Source: Leptospira sp. 96542
GTDB taxonomy: Bacteria; Spirochaetota; Leptospiria; Leptospirales; Leptospiraceae
DNA length: 27,655 nt
Reading direction: 5' to 3'
NCBI GenBank assembly: GCA_029310945.1
Contig: JARJFC010000046.1
Location: 1-27,655, forward strand
Shown: positions 7,825-15,899 of the stretch, piece by piece
How the letters are laid out: the number at the start of each line of letters is the position of its first letter
Position numbering within the stretch: the first letter of the stretch is position 1
Program-made: the position numbers and the translations under genes
Notes under the pieces: generated by a model
Told to the model about the DNA's origin: nothing
Databases searched by the model: none
Seen by the model: the letters and a program-made list of their open reading frames with translations, nothing else

Positions 7825-8388
7825 GTGAGTATAAAAAATTATTTAGTTTTGGTAGTCGTTTCCGCTTTTATTGGCTGTTCGACAGTGAGTAGGATCGAAA
7901 ACAAAGATGGGAAATTTACTAAGGATGATTTTACTAATAAAAGTTTATACGTTTTATTAGCAGATTTTGAACTGGAAGATGCTAACATTGATAAGGTAGA
8001 AATTTTTACCATAAATTTTCTAGATTCTGAAAGGCACCCATTTATTTTTGACCACGAATTTCAAGTTGCATCTGCAAATTCGGAGAATCCAAAAAAAATG
8101 AAAGGTTGTTATTTAATTGCAGCGGATCAAAAACTTTATGCAGTATATAGAGTAAATATACATTCCTCAAAAGGAACAATCGCTACAAAATTTGGTGATG
8201 AAAAAACCAAAAGCAGCATGTTTTTTGACCAATACCGCACACCAAACCCTTACTTTGTAGGTAGTTTGATTTATTCAAAAGGCAAACTCACTTCAAGTAA
8301 GGAAGGATTTGACGAATGTAAAACCATTTTGGAAAAAGAGTTTCCGACTTTAACTTTTGTTAAGCCAGAAACAAAACCCAAAAAATAA
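7825..8388 (+). CDS. lipoprotein, unknown function
   Basis: This 187-residue protein starts at GTG 7825, which has a clear AGGAG (7811-7815) at 9 bases. The signal peptide ends AFIGC with Cys18, a good lipobox, so it is predicted to be lipid-anchored. The mature part is mixed alpha/beta with a Lys-rich tail ending in a PETKPKK-type sequence. I recognise no family. It is monocistronic, convergent with the CsgG-like lipoprotein gene, and followed by a long hairpin. Confidence 0.8.
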   Translation: MSIKNYLVLVVVSAFIGCSTVSRIENKDGKFTKDDFTNKSLYVLLADFELEDANIDKVEIFTINFLDSERHPFIFDHEFQVASANSENPKKMKGCYLIAADQKLYAVYRVNIHSSKGTIATKFGDEKTKSSMFFDQYRTPNPYFVGSLIYSKGKLTSSKEGFDECKTILEKEFPTLTFVKPETKPKK

Positions 8389-8396
8389 TTTTTTTT

Positions 8397-8435
8397 AAAT
8401 ATAGGATAACGAAGGTATTTCGGTATCCTATATTT
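8397..8435. terminator. bidirectional hairpin between convergent genes
   Basis: AAATATAGGATA (8397-8408) and TATCCTATATTT (8424-8435) are perfect 12-base complements. Inside them CGAA (8410-8413) pairs with TTCG (8419-8422) around a 5-base loop, separated by one mismatch. The hairpin lies just after the plus-strand lipoprotein gene and includes the stop codon of the minus-strand gene, so it can serve both. T-runs on either side are imperfect. Confidence 0.6.
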
Positions 8436-9579
8436 CACCTTTTGTTCGTAAGTCGGAAATTAAAGGATACACTGCCGCTTCAACATGTTTGTTTAAATCT
8501 TTTGCAGAAAAACTAGAATAATTTATTTTTTGTGACCAAATAATCCTTCCTGTTTTCACTTCAAGACATTTGATGAGAAAACTAAATTTGACTTCTGATG
8601 AAATCTTTGAACTTGAGGTATAATTTAAATTTTCAATGGCAATCACTCTATCTGCATTCAATAGAGTTCCGATTTTGTTTCGTGAACTTTCTGTTAGGCC
8701 AGTAGAAGAAAATTTGATTTCATTCAAAACTTTATCTAAATTTTGCCTTTCAATGAGTCGCACTCCTCTTTTGAGAAATGCTGATTCTAATTCTGAAAAT
8801 ATTATAGGGTAAATTACTTTGTGATCTTCTTCAATATTTGTGAGAGGCATCAGAGCCACAAAACTGGATTGATCAATGAAGAATTTGGTTTTTAAACTTG
8901 CATCGTTGTGTATATCTGTGTACAAATCTTTTTCAAATTGGTGGAAAGCAACGCGCATAATGGCGAAGGTTCTTTGGTTTTGCGAGTGGTCAAAACGTTC
9001 GGTAAAGGATGGGAGGATTGGTCCAAGTACAATCGGAGCCCATCCAAAAAACATTCTATGGTGGATGGGGTATTTATATGTTTTTACCAAAGTGTTTTTA
9101 CTCGAATCGAAGATTTCAAATTCAACTCTTCCGTAAGTTCGTGTGATCAATGGAAATAACCCAAAGGTCGGGATAAATCCAAACCAACTAATGACTGGTT
9201 CTTTAACTTCTTCAATTGTTGAGAAGATTCTAATTTTAATGTTTGCATCGGGATGGTGATTAAAAAGTTTACTACCACGCATTTTAGAAATTATTTCTTC
9301 CGAATAGTAGGAATTGATAATTTCATCTTCCACTTTTATGTTTTGCCCCTTTTTATGAAGGTGATCCTTGATGGAAGATTTTTCATTCACATCAAACTCA
9401 AGTTTGATTGGCAAATTATTAATGTCTTTTTTGGAACCGATGTCTACGAGATTTTTGACTCCATAAATATCTCCCGAAACATTTGCATGGTGCAAATAAC
9501 AATCCTGCAAACAAAAACTAAGAAAGAAAACGGATAAGAATATTTTGGTAAATTTTCCCGAATGCTGATTGTATTTCAT
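8428..9579 (-). CDS. lipoprotein with CsgG/LpoB-like C-terminal domain
   Basis: This 383-residue protein has a signal segment ending SFCLQDC; Cys27 (or Cys23) is the probable lipid-modified residue, in a loose spirochete-type lipobox. The N-terminal half (about residues 40-200) shares a pattern with the lipoprotein at 1169-1756, including a hydrophobic hairpin (WFGFIPTFGLFPLI) then TYGRVEFEI. The C-terminal half (about 235-370) has the CsgG/LpoB order: VALMPLTN strand, a helix, RGVRLIERQNLDKVL, then a GTLLNADRVIAIENL helix-strand and GRIIWSQK. CsgG-fold lipoproteins act in outer-membrane secretion or in activation of cell-wall synthases, but only this fold can be claimed. The stop lies inside the shared hairpin at 8397-8435. 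Confidence 0.75.
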   Translation of the reverse strand: MKYNQHSGKFTKIFLSVFFLSFCLQDCYLHHANVSGDIYGVKNLVDIGSKKDINNLPIKLEFDVNEKSSIKDHLHKKGQNIKVEDEIINSYYSEEIISKMRGSKLFNHHPDANIKIRIFSTIEEVKEPVISWFGFIPTFGLFPLITRTYGRVEFEIFDSSKNTLVKTYKYPIHHRMFFGWAPIVLGPILPSFTERFDHSQNQRTFAIMRVAFHQFEKDLYTDIHNDASLKTKFFIDQSSFVALMPLTNIEEDHKVIYPIIFSELESAFLKRGVRLIERQNLDKVLNEIKFSSTGLTESSRNKIGTLLNADRVIAIENLNYTSSSKISSEVKFSFLIKCLEVKTGRIIWSQKINYSSFSAKDLNKHVEAAVYPLISDLRTKGEI

Positions 9580-9648
9580 AATTGGAACTTAAACTAACAG
9601 AAAATAGGCAAAAAGCGAACAGAAAATTTTCTAAAATTCGGAAATCTT

Positions 9649-10260
9649 TTAACGGTTCAATTCCATATAATGGTGATCAGGCAAAATTCCTACCAATTTA
9701 GGAACAGATCTTGTCGTTTTTATTTGGAAACCCAAACTTTGGTAAACCTTGATTGCTCCTGGATTCTCGGCTGAAACATCCAAAGAGACAGTTTTGTATT
9801 TGGGAAATAAATCCATCACATAACGCATCATAAGTTTTGCTATGCCTTTATTTCTTTCGGATTCCAATACTGCAATATGTCCCAAATATAGCGAACTATA
9901 CTTAGGTGGTTGGATCATACTTTCGACAAGGAGCCCTCTTGCAATTACCTTTGGTGATTTTAATTTGAATAAACTTAGGATTTGTAATGCTGTTCCTACA
10001 GTGAGAGCCGAAAAACTTGGCTGGGTATAAACAAGGATACTTCCGACCACACGACCCTCTATACATGCCACCCAATGATTGGTATAAGAAATTGTATTCC
10101 CTCGTTTGGTAAAAGCATAGTTCAAAAATTCGAAGGAAGTTTTCGAGCCTGCTGTAAAAACAAAGTCCCAGGCCTTTGGTCCAGACGAATGGATGAGGGG
10201 AATTGTGGCTACGTTGTCACTGGGTGTGGCTTGCCGGATGGTGATGGTTTGGTTTTGCAT
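9649..10260 (-). CDS. GNAT family N-acetyltransferase
   Basis: This 203-residue protein starts TITIRQATPSDN, as typical GNAT enzymes do. Motif A is LYLGHIAVLESERNKGIAKL, with the acetyl-CoA loop R-N-K-G-I-A intact, followed by SLDVSAENPGAIKVYQSLGF. The central insert before motif A (FKLKSPKVIARGLLVESM) is longer than in small GNATs and may form the acceptor site. No signal peptide is present. It lies downstream of the lipoprotein gene at 10396 on the same strand with a 135-bp gap. The acceptor substrate is unknown. Confidence 0.85.
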   Translation of the reverse strand: MQNQTITIRQATPSDNVATIPLIHSSGPKAWDFVFTAGSKTSFEFLNYAFTKRGNTISYTNHWVACIEGRVVGSILVYTQPSFSALTVGTALQILSLFKLKSPKVIARGLLVESMIQPPKYSSLYLGHIAVLESERNKGIAKLMMRYVMDLFPKYKTVSLDVSAENPGAIKVYQSLGFQIKTTRSVPKLVGILPDHHYMELNR

Positions 10261-10280
10261 AGAATGGTTTCCAGGAACGA

Positions 10281-10304
10281 TAATATGAGGATAGCCTCAT
10301 GTTA
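10281..10304. repeat. inverted repeat upstream of GNAT gene
   Basis: ATGAGG-atag-CCTCAT (10285-10300) is a perfect 6-bp inverted repeat. It extends to 10 positions per arm (10281-10304) if one T-G wobble is allowed. It lies about 20 bases upstream of the minus-strand GNAT start and carries no T-run, so an operator or an mRNA leader hairpin is as likely as a terminator. Confidence 0.35.
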
Positions 10305-10310
10305 TCAATT

Positions 10311-10463
10311 TTAATTTTCCATCTTTTTGCGATCGACATTCATTTTGGCATAGCGATATACTTTTCCGTTCTTTGGTAAAAATCCATTTATCTTTCTAAT
10401 TCCATTCGCAAGTTGATAAGTCCACCTTTGTGAAAATCCAAGGTTTATGTGCATGTTTCGCAT
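10311..10463 (-). CDS. possible small basic protein overlapping the end of the lipoprotein gene
   Basis: A 50-codon frame runs from ATG 10463 (second ATG at 10454) to TAA at 10311. It overlaps the last 68 bases of the lipoprotein gene in another frame and then fills most of the following gap. The translation has coding-like composition and is basic: GFSQRWTYQLANGIRK, then FLPKNGKVYRYAKMNVDRKK. No convincing ribosome binding site is seen. It could instead be the displaced C-terminus of the lipoprotein after a frameshift, or chance. Confidence 0.35.
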   Translation of the reverse strand: MRNMHINLGFSQRWTYQLANGIRKINGFLPKNGKVYRYAKMNVDRKKMEN

Positions 10464-10923
10464 TTTTATCTTCAATCAAATCGAAAGAATTTGCCTCTGA
10501 TGAAATGCTATCGAAATAAATAGAAAACGGTTTATTCTTCATTTGAGTTCTTTTTGGGCAAAGACCGACACCTTCTGATTTTTGAAACGCATATGGGACA
10601 CCCAAGTTGTCTTGGAACACCATTCCTTCTTTTAGGACACAAACTTTTTTGGATTCTTTTGTGAATAGCTCAAGCCTTGTTTCTGTTTGGGTAACACAGA
10701 TTTTGCTCAGGACAACTACTTCCAATGCGGTAACATTCAGATTACAACAGATAGGTGCTTCATTCCAAACGCGTTTGTTCACAACTGTTGTTTCTGGTTC
10801 TGTTTCCTTTACCACTTCTTCTACCACTGGGTTTGTGGAAGTGCAGGTTGTGAGATGAAAGATAAATAATAAAAGGAACGGGATTGATTTAAAAGAAAAA
10901 ACGAAAAATCGAAATTTGCTCAT
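10396..10923 (-). CDS. lipoprotein, unknown function
   Basis: This 175-residue protein has a long signal peptide ending IFHLTTC, with Cys27 as the likely lipid attachment site. A Glu/Thr/Val-rich linker (about 30-47) follows, then a domain with six further cysteines (APICCNL, SKICVT, KVCVL, GLCPK, STCEWN) that could form disulfides outside the cytoplasm. I do not recognise the family. It is on the minus strand, next to a small cysteine-rich exported protein gene, and its last codons are overlapped by a possible 50-residue frame. Confidence 0.75.
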   Translation of the reverse strand: MSKFRFFVFSFKSIPFLLLFIFHLTTCTSTNPVVEEVVKETEPETTVVNKRVWNEAPICCNLNVTALEVVVLSKICVTQTETRLELFTKESKKVCVLKEGMVFQDNLGVPYAFQKSEGVGLCPKRTQMKNKPFSIYFDSISSEANSFDLIEDKNAKHAHKPWIFTKVDLSTCEWN

Positions 10924-10993
10924 AACAAGAATTCATACAATTCGTATAAAAAGAATCAAGTCAATAAATTTAATGGTATCGAATTATCTCACT

Positions 10994-11407
10994 TTAGTCA
11001 CAAATGGAGTTGAGATTAAATTTCTTTTTTTCCTCGACGTTTTCTATTGTTTTTGCATAATCCGATTGGAGACGGAAACACCCCATTCTATTTTGTTTTT
11101 CTGAAGTTTTGAAACATTCGCAAACAATTTTGATTTTTTCATCGACTCCTAAGTTGGGATCAATTTTTGGTAAGCCAGATAATTCTTTTTCGCAAACCTG
11201 TAGTTCTTGGATGTACGTTTCGTAATCTTTGGATCCTTTTTTCAAGGCTTTAACATGCATTTCACGCATCTTTAAACAGGCATTATCTGACCCTTTTGAT
11301 TTTGTTTCTTTTAAACATTCACAGAGTTTTTCAGCCTTTTGTATTGGGTTCGCAAAAGTAGAAATAGAAATGATCAAAAATGGTAAGACAACAATCCAAA
11401 ATTTCAT
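10994..11407 (-). CDS. small exported cysteine-rich protein with an internal repeat
   Basis: The ATG at 11407 is preferred over a longer frame reaching 11467, because it places a typical signal peptide (MKFWIVVLPFLIISISTFA) at the start. The 137-residue product would be cleaved after STFA. The mature part has eight cysteines and a duplicated pattern: KLCECLK...NACLK near the start and VCECFK...MGCFR near the end. This suggests two copies of a small disulfide-bonded helical module. No lipobox is present, so it is probably periplasmic. The function is unknown. Confidence 0.7.
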   Translation of the reverse strand: MKFWIVVLPFLIISISTFANPIQKAEKLCECLKETKSKGSDNACLKMREMHVKALKKGSKDYETYIQELQVCEKELSGLPKIDPNLGVDEKIKIVCECFKTSEKQNRMGCFRLQSDYAKTIENVEEKKKFNLNSICD

Positions 11408-11606
11408 GTTCGAAATGAAAAACCGAATTATGGAATTGTCAAGATTGAAATTAATTTTGGCCAACAAATTGACAAAAACAAGGTTAGGTTTGAGTAAACC
11501 TGCGGTTTATACTGATTTTTTCACTAAATCTGGACGTTTCTTGCCAGTGAATACCAAGCTGAAAAAAGTGGTCTCCTGAGCTAATTTTCTTCATCCGAGG
11601 ATTTCT

Positions 11607-13160
11607 GTGTTTTCAAAATTTTTTGCATCTAAATCGACAATGACAATCTCTGAAGACCTTTTTACGGAAGTAATGTTGCGTAACAACAAGCGGATGTTTA
11701 TGTCATTTTTGTCTATCCTCCTACTTGCAAATGTTGCTACATTTTCCATTAAAATATCTGGCAAAGGTTCTGAGTATCTGACCTACGAAAGTATACTAAT
11801 TGAATTTTGTTTGGCAACGAGTATTCTCATTGTCGGTTATTTTCTATCTTCGAAATTAAAAACACATTGGATATCGAGTTACATTTCTATTACAGGCGTT
11901 ACATTATGTTTGCTCGTATTTCAATATGTGATTTACGGTGCAACAGAACTTGCAGCTACGTTTTATATTTCTTTTGTTTTGAGCGTTTTGTATTTTAATC
12001 GGAATGCATCGATTTATAATTTTATTTTGATTATTTTTTCGGAGATCCTTTTGTTTGGATTACGGCCTGAACTGATTCCAGGAGGGCCAAAAAGTAACAT
12101 CATTGTTAGGTTTTTAATTTTTGTATGGGTTGGGATTGGAGCAACCGTAGGTGCATCTGCCACACGAACACTTTTAAATCTAGCTGTCGAAAAACAAAAA
12201 GAGGCAAAAAAAACACTCGATAACTTGATGGATATGGTAAAAACCATTCTCCAAACCATCGAACAAATGAAAGTTCAAATCAAAAATCAGGACACCATTT
12301 CAGATGAATTAAAAAATATCTCGGAACACCAAGTATCTTCTCTCTCTGAAATTGTAGATTCTTTACAAAAATTATCGGACAACGCAGATTCAAATAACAA
12401 AATCGCCAAATCATTGTATAATGAAACTGAAATTTCCATTAAATCCGTTTCAAATCTAAAAAACATAAACGAAACAGTGCAAAATGGAACAGGCAGAGTT
12501 TACCAGAATTTGGATGTAGTTATGGATTATTCGAAAGACACATCAAAACATATTGATTTATCGATAGAAAAATTTAATATTCTAAAAGAAAAAAGTACGG
12601 AAATATCTGAATTTGTGTCAGTCATCAATGACATTGCAGACAAAGTAAATCTCCTTTCTCTCAATGCTGCCATAGAAGCCGCGAGGGCAGGGGAACATGG
12701 AAGAGGGTTTGCGGTTGTAGCGGAAGAGATTTCTAAACTTGCAGATGCAACAACTCGCAATTCAAAAGAAATTGCGAAGATAATACAAGAAAATCTTTCT
12801 CTCATTGGACAAAGTAATGAGCTTATCAATCGTTCTTCCAATCTAATGGAGAAATTAGACTCAGCGATCGGTACAATCAAAGATGATATCAATGGTGTTG
12901 GATCAAAAATTGTCGAAATCGATGCAGCCATCGAAACCATTGATAGTCTTAATAATCGAATTTATGAAACAAGCAGGACAATTGAAAATTCAACAAACTT
13001 TCAAAAACTTGCAACGGAAGAGTCTAGTAAAATCACTTCCAATATTTCGGAATATGCAACAAACATCGTGGAAATTTCAAAACAAATTTTAGACAATAGT
13101 AAAGGCACAGGTGAAATCATACAAAAATTAGATATTATGGCAAAACAAATGGCAAACTAA
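11607..13160 (+). CDS. methyl-accepting chemotaxis-type protein with membrane-embedded N-terminus
   Basis: This 517-residue protein starts at GTG 11607 with GAGG (11597-11600) 6 bases upstream. The first about 190 residues form roughly six hydrophobic helices with only short loops, so there is no periplasmic ligand-binding domain and no HAMP domain. A long coiled coil follows from about residue 195. The signalling hairpin is near residues 347-372, with [20 protein letters not shown] and [12 protein letters not shown], the CheA/CheW-contacting tip. The sensor part may be a MASE-like domain sensing membrane or intracellular signals, as inferred from topology. It is monocistronic, followed by a small hairpin and T-run. 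Confidence 0.9.
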   Translation: MFSKFFASKSTMTISEDLFTEVMLRNNKRMFMSFLSILLLANVATFSIKISGKGSEYLTYESILIEFCLATSILIVGYFLSSKLKTHWISSYISITGVTLCLLVFQYVIYGATELAATFYISFVLSVLYFNRNASIYNFILIIFSEILLFGLRPELIPGGPKSNIIVRFLIFVWVGIGATVGASATRTLLNLAVEKQKEAKKTLDNLMDMVKTILQTIEQMKVQIKNQDTISDELKNISEHQVSSLSEIVDSLQKLSDNADSNNKIAKSLYNETEISIKSVSNLKNINETVQNGTGRVYQNLDVVMDYSKDTSKHIDLSIEKFNILKEKSTEISEFVSVINDIADKVNLLSLNAAIEAARAGEHGRGFAVVAEEISKLADATTRNSKEIAKIIQENLSLIGQSNELINRSSNLMEKLDSAIGTIKDDINGVGSKIVEIDAAIETIDSLNNRIYETSRTIENSTNFQKLATEESSKITSNISEYATNIVEISKQILDNSKGTGEIIQKLDIMAKQMAN

Positions 13161-13184
13161 CAATTCAAATTGTTGCAATTTTTT
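13159..13184 (+). terminator. weak intrinsic terminator after the methyl-accepting protein gene
   Basis: AACAAT (13159-13164) and ATTGTT (13169-13174) form a 6-bp AT-rich stem starting at the stop codon. Four bases later there is a run of six T residues (13179-13184). The order is right for an intrinsic terminator, but the stem is weak. Confidence 0.45.
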
Positions 13185-13212
13185 CTCACCTATTAGCATC
13201 TGTTTGATTACT

Positions 13213-13389
13213 ATGTTTTTCAAATATTTTTCTTTGGTCTTTTTGACAATGGGTTTTTCCAGTATTCTATAATCGCAGGATACTCCGAAAGCCGATCTTC
13301 GTTTATTGGAAGAAAAAACTTGAGAACCGATTGTTAAGGATGGTGAACGTTACAATTTTTTTTAATCATTTACTAGCGGTGAATTATAA
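13213..13389 (+). pseudogene. possible remnant of a small exported protein gene
   Basis: From ATG 13213 the frame reads MFFKYFSLVFLTMGFSSIL, a signal-peptide-like sequence. It then continues past in-frame stops at 13270 (TAA), 13321 (TGA) and 13363 (TAA) with coding-like text between them: SQDTPKADLRLLEEKT, then EPIVKDGERYNFF. It ends at TAA 13387-13389. Keeping one frame through several stops, with a leader of the usual size, suggests a decayed gene. Nothing else is seen in this 241-bp gap. Chance cannot be excluded without a homologue. Confidence 0.4.
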
Positions 13390-13401
13390 ATTTGAGTAAT
13401 A

Positions 13402-14484
13402 TCAAGGATAGATGATAAAAAATATAAAAGCAAATAAGTTTACGATAAGAACAACACCGTAAACAATGTTTGTTCTACCTCTACTCAAAGATAACATCAC
13501 AGTAAAGACAGATAACCCGAGTAAAATAATGGATTTGATATCCAAACCAAGTATAATTTTCATATCATAAATCACACAAACAGCAGCCACACTTGGAATG
13601 GTGAGACCGATACTTGCCAATGCCGATCCTAATGATAAATTTAAACTTGTTTGGAGTTTGTTTTTTCTCGCTGCAATGATTGCTGCCAAACCTTCGGGCA
13701 ATAAAATAATTGCAGCAATTGCAACTCCTACCAAAGCCAAAGGAAGATTGTAATTAATTATGATTTGTTCAATTTTGGGTGAAAGTGTTTTTGCGAGCAA
13801 TACAACGATGCCTAAACTCACAAATAAGAATATTATACTATAAACTAGCAGAAAATTAGTTCCAATTATTTCCTCTTCCTCTCCTTGCTGAGAATTTTCT
13901 GATAATTCTTTCGGAAGAAAATATTCACGGTGCCTTTTCGTTTGGGCAAATAAAAAAAATGAATAAATTATGATACATGCAAAGGAAGCAAATATAAGTT
14001 GTGGTTTCGAATAATAAGAACCGTGAATACTATTTGTGAAGGTTGGTACAACGAGAGTTAAGACAATTATAGAAACAAGGGAAACTAGGGCAATTGTCAC
14101 TGAGTTTTGTGAAAAAGTTTGTTCGTAATGTTTGAGGCCACCAATAAACAAGCAGAACCCCACAATTCCGTTTAAAATTAGCATTGTCGCAGAGTACACA
14201 GTGTCTCTTGCAAGTGATACCGTATCATCTCCGCCTGATATCATAAGAGAAATAATAATGGAAACCTCAATGACTGTGATTGCGATCGCAAGTATGATTG
14301 TGCCGTAGGGTTCGCCTACTCGAAGAGCAATGACTTCGGAATGGTGAACTCCTGAGATCACACTCAAAATGAGTAGGATGCTAGCGATGGTTTGGAAAAA
14401 ATTGTTATTCGGAATCAAACCAGAGAAGTAAAGAGCCCATGCAAAACTGGGCATTAGAATTGTCCAATGTAGTAGTTGTTTCAT
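13402..14484 (-). CDS. ChaA-type Ca2+/H+ (cation/proton) antiporter
   Basis: This 360-residue membrane protein has about eleven helices and the two internal alpha-repeats of the Ca2+/cation antiporter superfamily. The first is GEPYGTIILAIAITVIEVS (residues 57-75, with Glu73). The second is LPEGLAAIIAARKNKLQTS (262-280, with Glu264), then SLGSALASIGLTIPSVA. An acidic loop (GEEEEIIG, 201-208) joins the two halves, like the acidic motif of ChaA. It should exchange Ca2+ (and perhaps Na+ or K+) for protons at the inner membrane. ATG at 14484 is the natural start. It lies downstream of an exported-protein gene on the same strand. The ion preference is not decided by sequence. Confidence 0.9.
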   Translation of the reverse strand: MKQLLHWTILMPSFAWALYFSGLIPNNNFFQTIASILLILSVISGVHHSEVIALRVGEPYGTIILAIAITVIEVSIIISLMISGGDDTVSLARDTVYSATMLILNGIVGFCLFIGGLKHYEQTFSQNSVTIALVSLVSIIVLTLVVPTFTNSIHGSYYSKPQLIFASFACIIIYSFFLFAQTKRHREYFLPKELSENSQQGEEEEIIGTNFLLVYSIIFLFVSLGIVVLLAKTLSPKIEQIIINYNLPLALVGVAIAAIILLPEGLAAIIAARKNKLQTSLNLSLGSALASIGLTIPSVAAVCVIYDMKIILGLDIKSIILLGLSVFTVMLSLSRGRTNIVYGVVLIVNLFAFIFFIIYP

Positions 14485-14551
14485 ATAATTTCTAACAATT
14501 CTCTATATAAAACCATTAGACAAAGGAAACAGATCTATAGAAACAAAAATT

Positions 14552-15643
14552 CTACTTTTTTATAGGTTTAGTATTTTTGATTATTTTTATGAAGTAGGGT
14601 TTATTTTCCTCATATGTTTCTAAAAATGCTGAAAAATTTATGATATGATAGTTCGTTGCATCTACCTTTTTAATTTTATTTATAGAAATTGTTTGTAGTT
14701 TAGTTTCTGTATCGATGACAACATATGACAGAACAACTTCGTTTGGTGAAATATTTTCGATTTTAATGGTGTTGGCGATCAATAATGTATTACTGTTGAT
14801 AATTCGATTTGCAAAATCCATAGGACTCGAAATTTGAAATTTATTGCCAAGAAGTGAGGTATCAATAGTCTCAATTCCAATCTGTGCATCTCGCATAGAA
14901 GAGACAGATAACCAAATTGTTTCATGATATAGATTCTTTTCTTTATCAGGTGGAATTACCTTCCAATTTTCATCCAAAGGGATTTGGTAACCTGAACTTT
15001 CTATGCTTTTTTCATTCTTTTTTGGAATTTTGAATTTTGCAGCAGAGTTTTCATTTGTTAATGGAAGGTTGATTTTAAAAAAACTAACATCATCTTTATG
15101 AGCCATTCTTCCCATAATTGCAACTTCATAGAAAGAAGTTTCTAAATCAGTGCGGCGCATTGAATACAAATTAAAAAAAGGTATGAACTTCCAAAATGTA
15201 TGTTCTAACGTATAACCAAATTCTGGCCAAGGATCTTCGGTCGTATTTTTTTTATCGCTGATTTTTGATTGGTTCAGAAATTGTTGGGAAGCAATATTAT
15301 TAAAATCTACTAGAAGATACTGAATGTCCCGCTCAAAGTCACCCTCGATGACTTTTGCTGGAACAATTTCAATACCATTTTTAGTTTTTTGCACTTCCAC
15401 TGTGATTGTGCTAGAAACGTTTTTGATTGTATCAACTGTTCGACAAATGATTGTGCCATCAGGAAATTTAAAAATACCTGTTAGTCGATTTTGCCCACCT
15501 CTGGTGTCTTTATAAAAAATATATTGACCTGGATTTGTGTCCGGAAAATCAAATTGAGCCTGTCCCAATATTGGTAAGGTCAAAACGATTAGGAATACAA
15601 CGAATGTAAAAAATGGGAAGAACCTTTTTGCTTTTTGGATCAT
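14552..15643 (-). CDS. exported protein, unknown function
   Basis: This 363-residue protein has a basic N-terminus, a hydrophobic core (about 9-27) and a probable signal peptidase site around LGQAQ. The mature protein is largely beta-strand, with a Lys-rich mid section (KIPKKNEKSIESSG) and an aromatic block (EFGYTLEHTFWKFIPFFNLY). No known domain is recognised. The upstream sequence has only a weak purine-rich tract. The 68-bp gap to the antiporter gene on the same strand holds no clear terminator, so co-transcription is possible but unproven. Confidence 0.75.
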   Translation of the reverse strand: MIQKAKRFFPFFTFVVFLIVLTLPILGQAQFDFPDTNPGQYIFYKDTRGGQNRLTGIFKFPDGTIICRTVDTIKNVSSTITVEVQKTKNGIEIVPAKVIEGDFERDIQYLLVDFNNIASQQFLNQSKISDKKNTTEDPWPEFGYTLEHTFWKFIPFFNLYSMRRTDLETSFYEVAIMGRMAHKDDVSFFKINLPLTNENSAAKFKIPKKNEKSIESSGYQIPLDENWKVIPPDKEKNLYHETIWLSVSSMRDAQIGIETIDTSLLGNKFQISSPMDFANRIINSNTLLIANTIKIENISPNEVVLSYVVIDTETKLQTISINKIKKVDATNYHIINFSAFLETYEENKPYFIKIIKNTKPIKK

Positions 15644-15899
15644 AGTTTTTCTTTTTGATACTTATCGAATGATGAATTGTTACATATGACGCAGTAACTT
15701 CCAAGCCATTTTTTGTATAAATCAGCCAAGTAATCATTTTTTCGCCATATCTAAGTTTGGTTGAATCAAGATTATGTTTCTTACCTACTACCTAAACGAG
15801 GATTTAGGACGATTCAAAACCAATAAAAGTCGATATTTTGAACATTGTGAGATTGGATTTTTAAGGAATTCCTGTGAATTTCTTCGTATTTAATAGTAG

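Noticed and set aside
11418..11579. Plus-strand frame of 54 codons (basic, ending LKKVVS) just before the methyl-accepting protein gene
   Set aside because: No ribosome binding site and no recognisable domain, and it arises from a frame that is mostly the antisense of the cysteine-rich protein gene.
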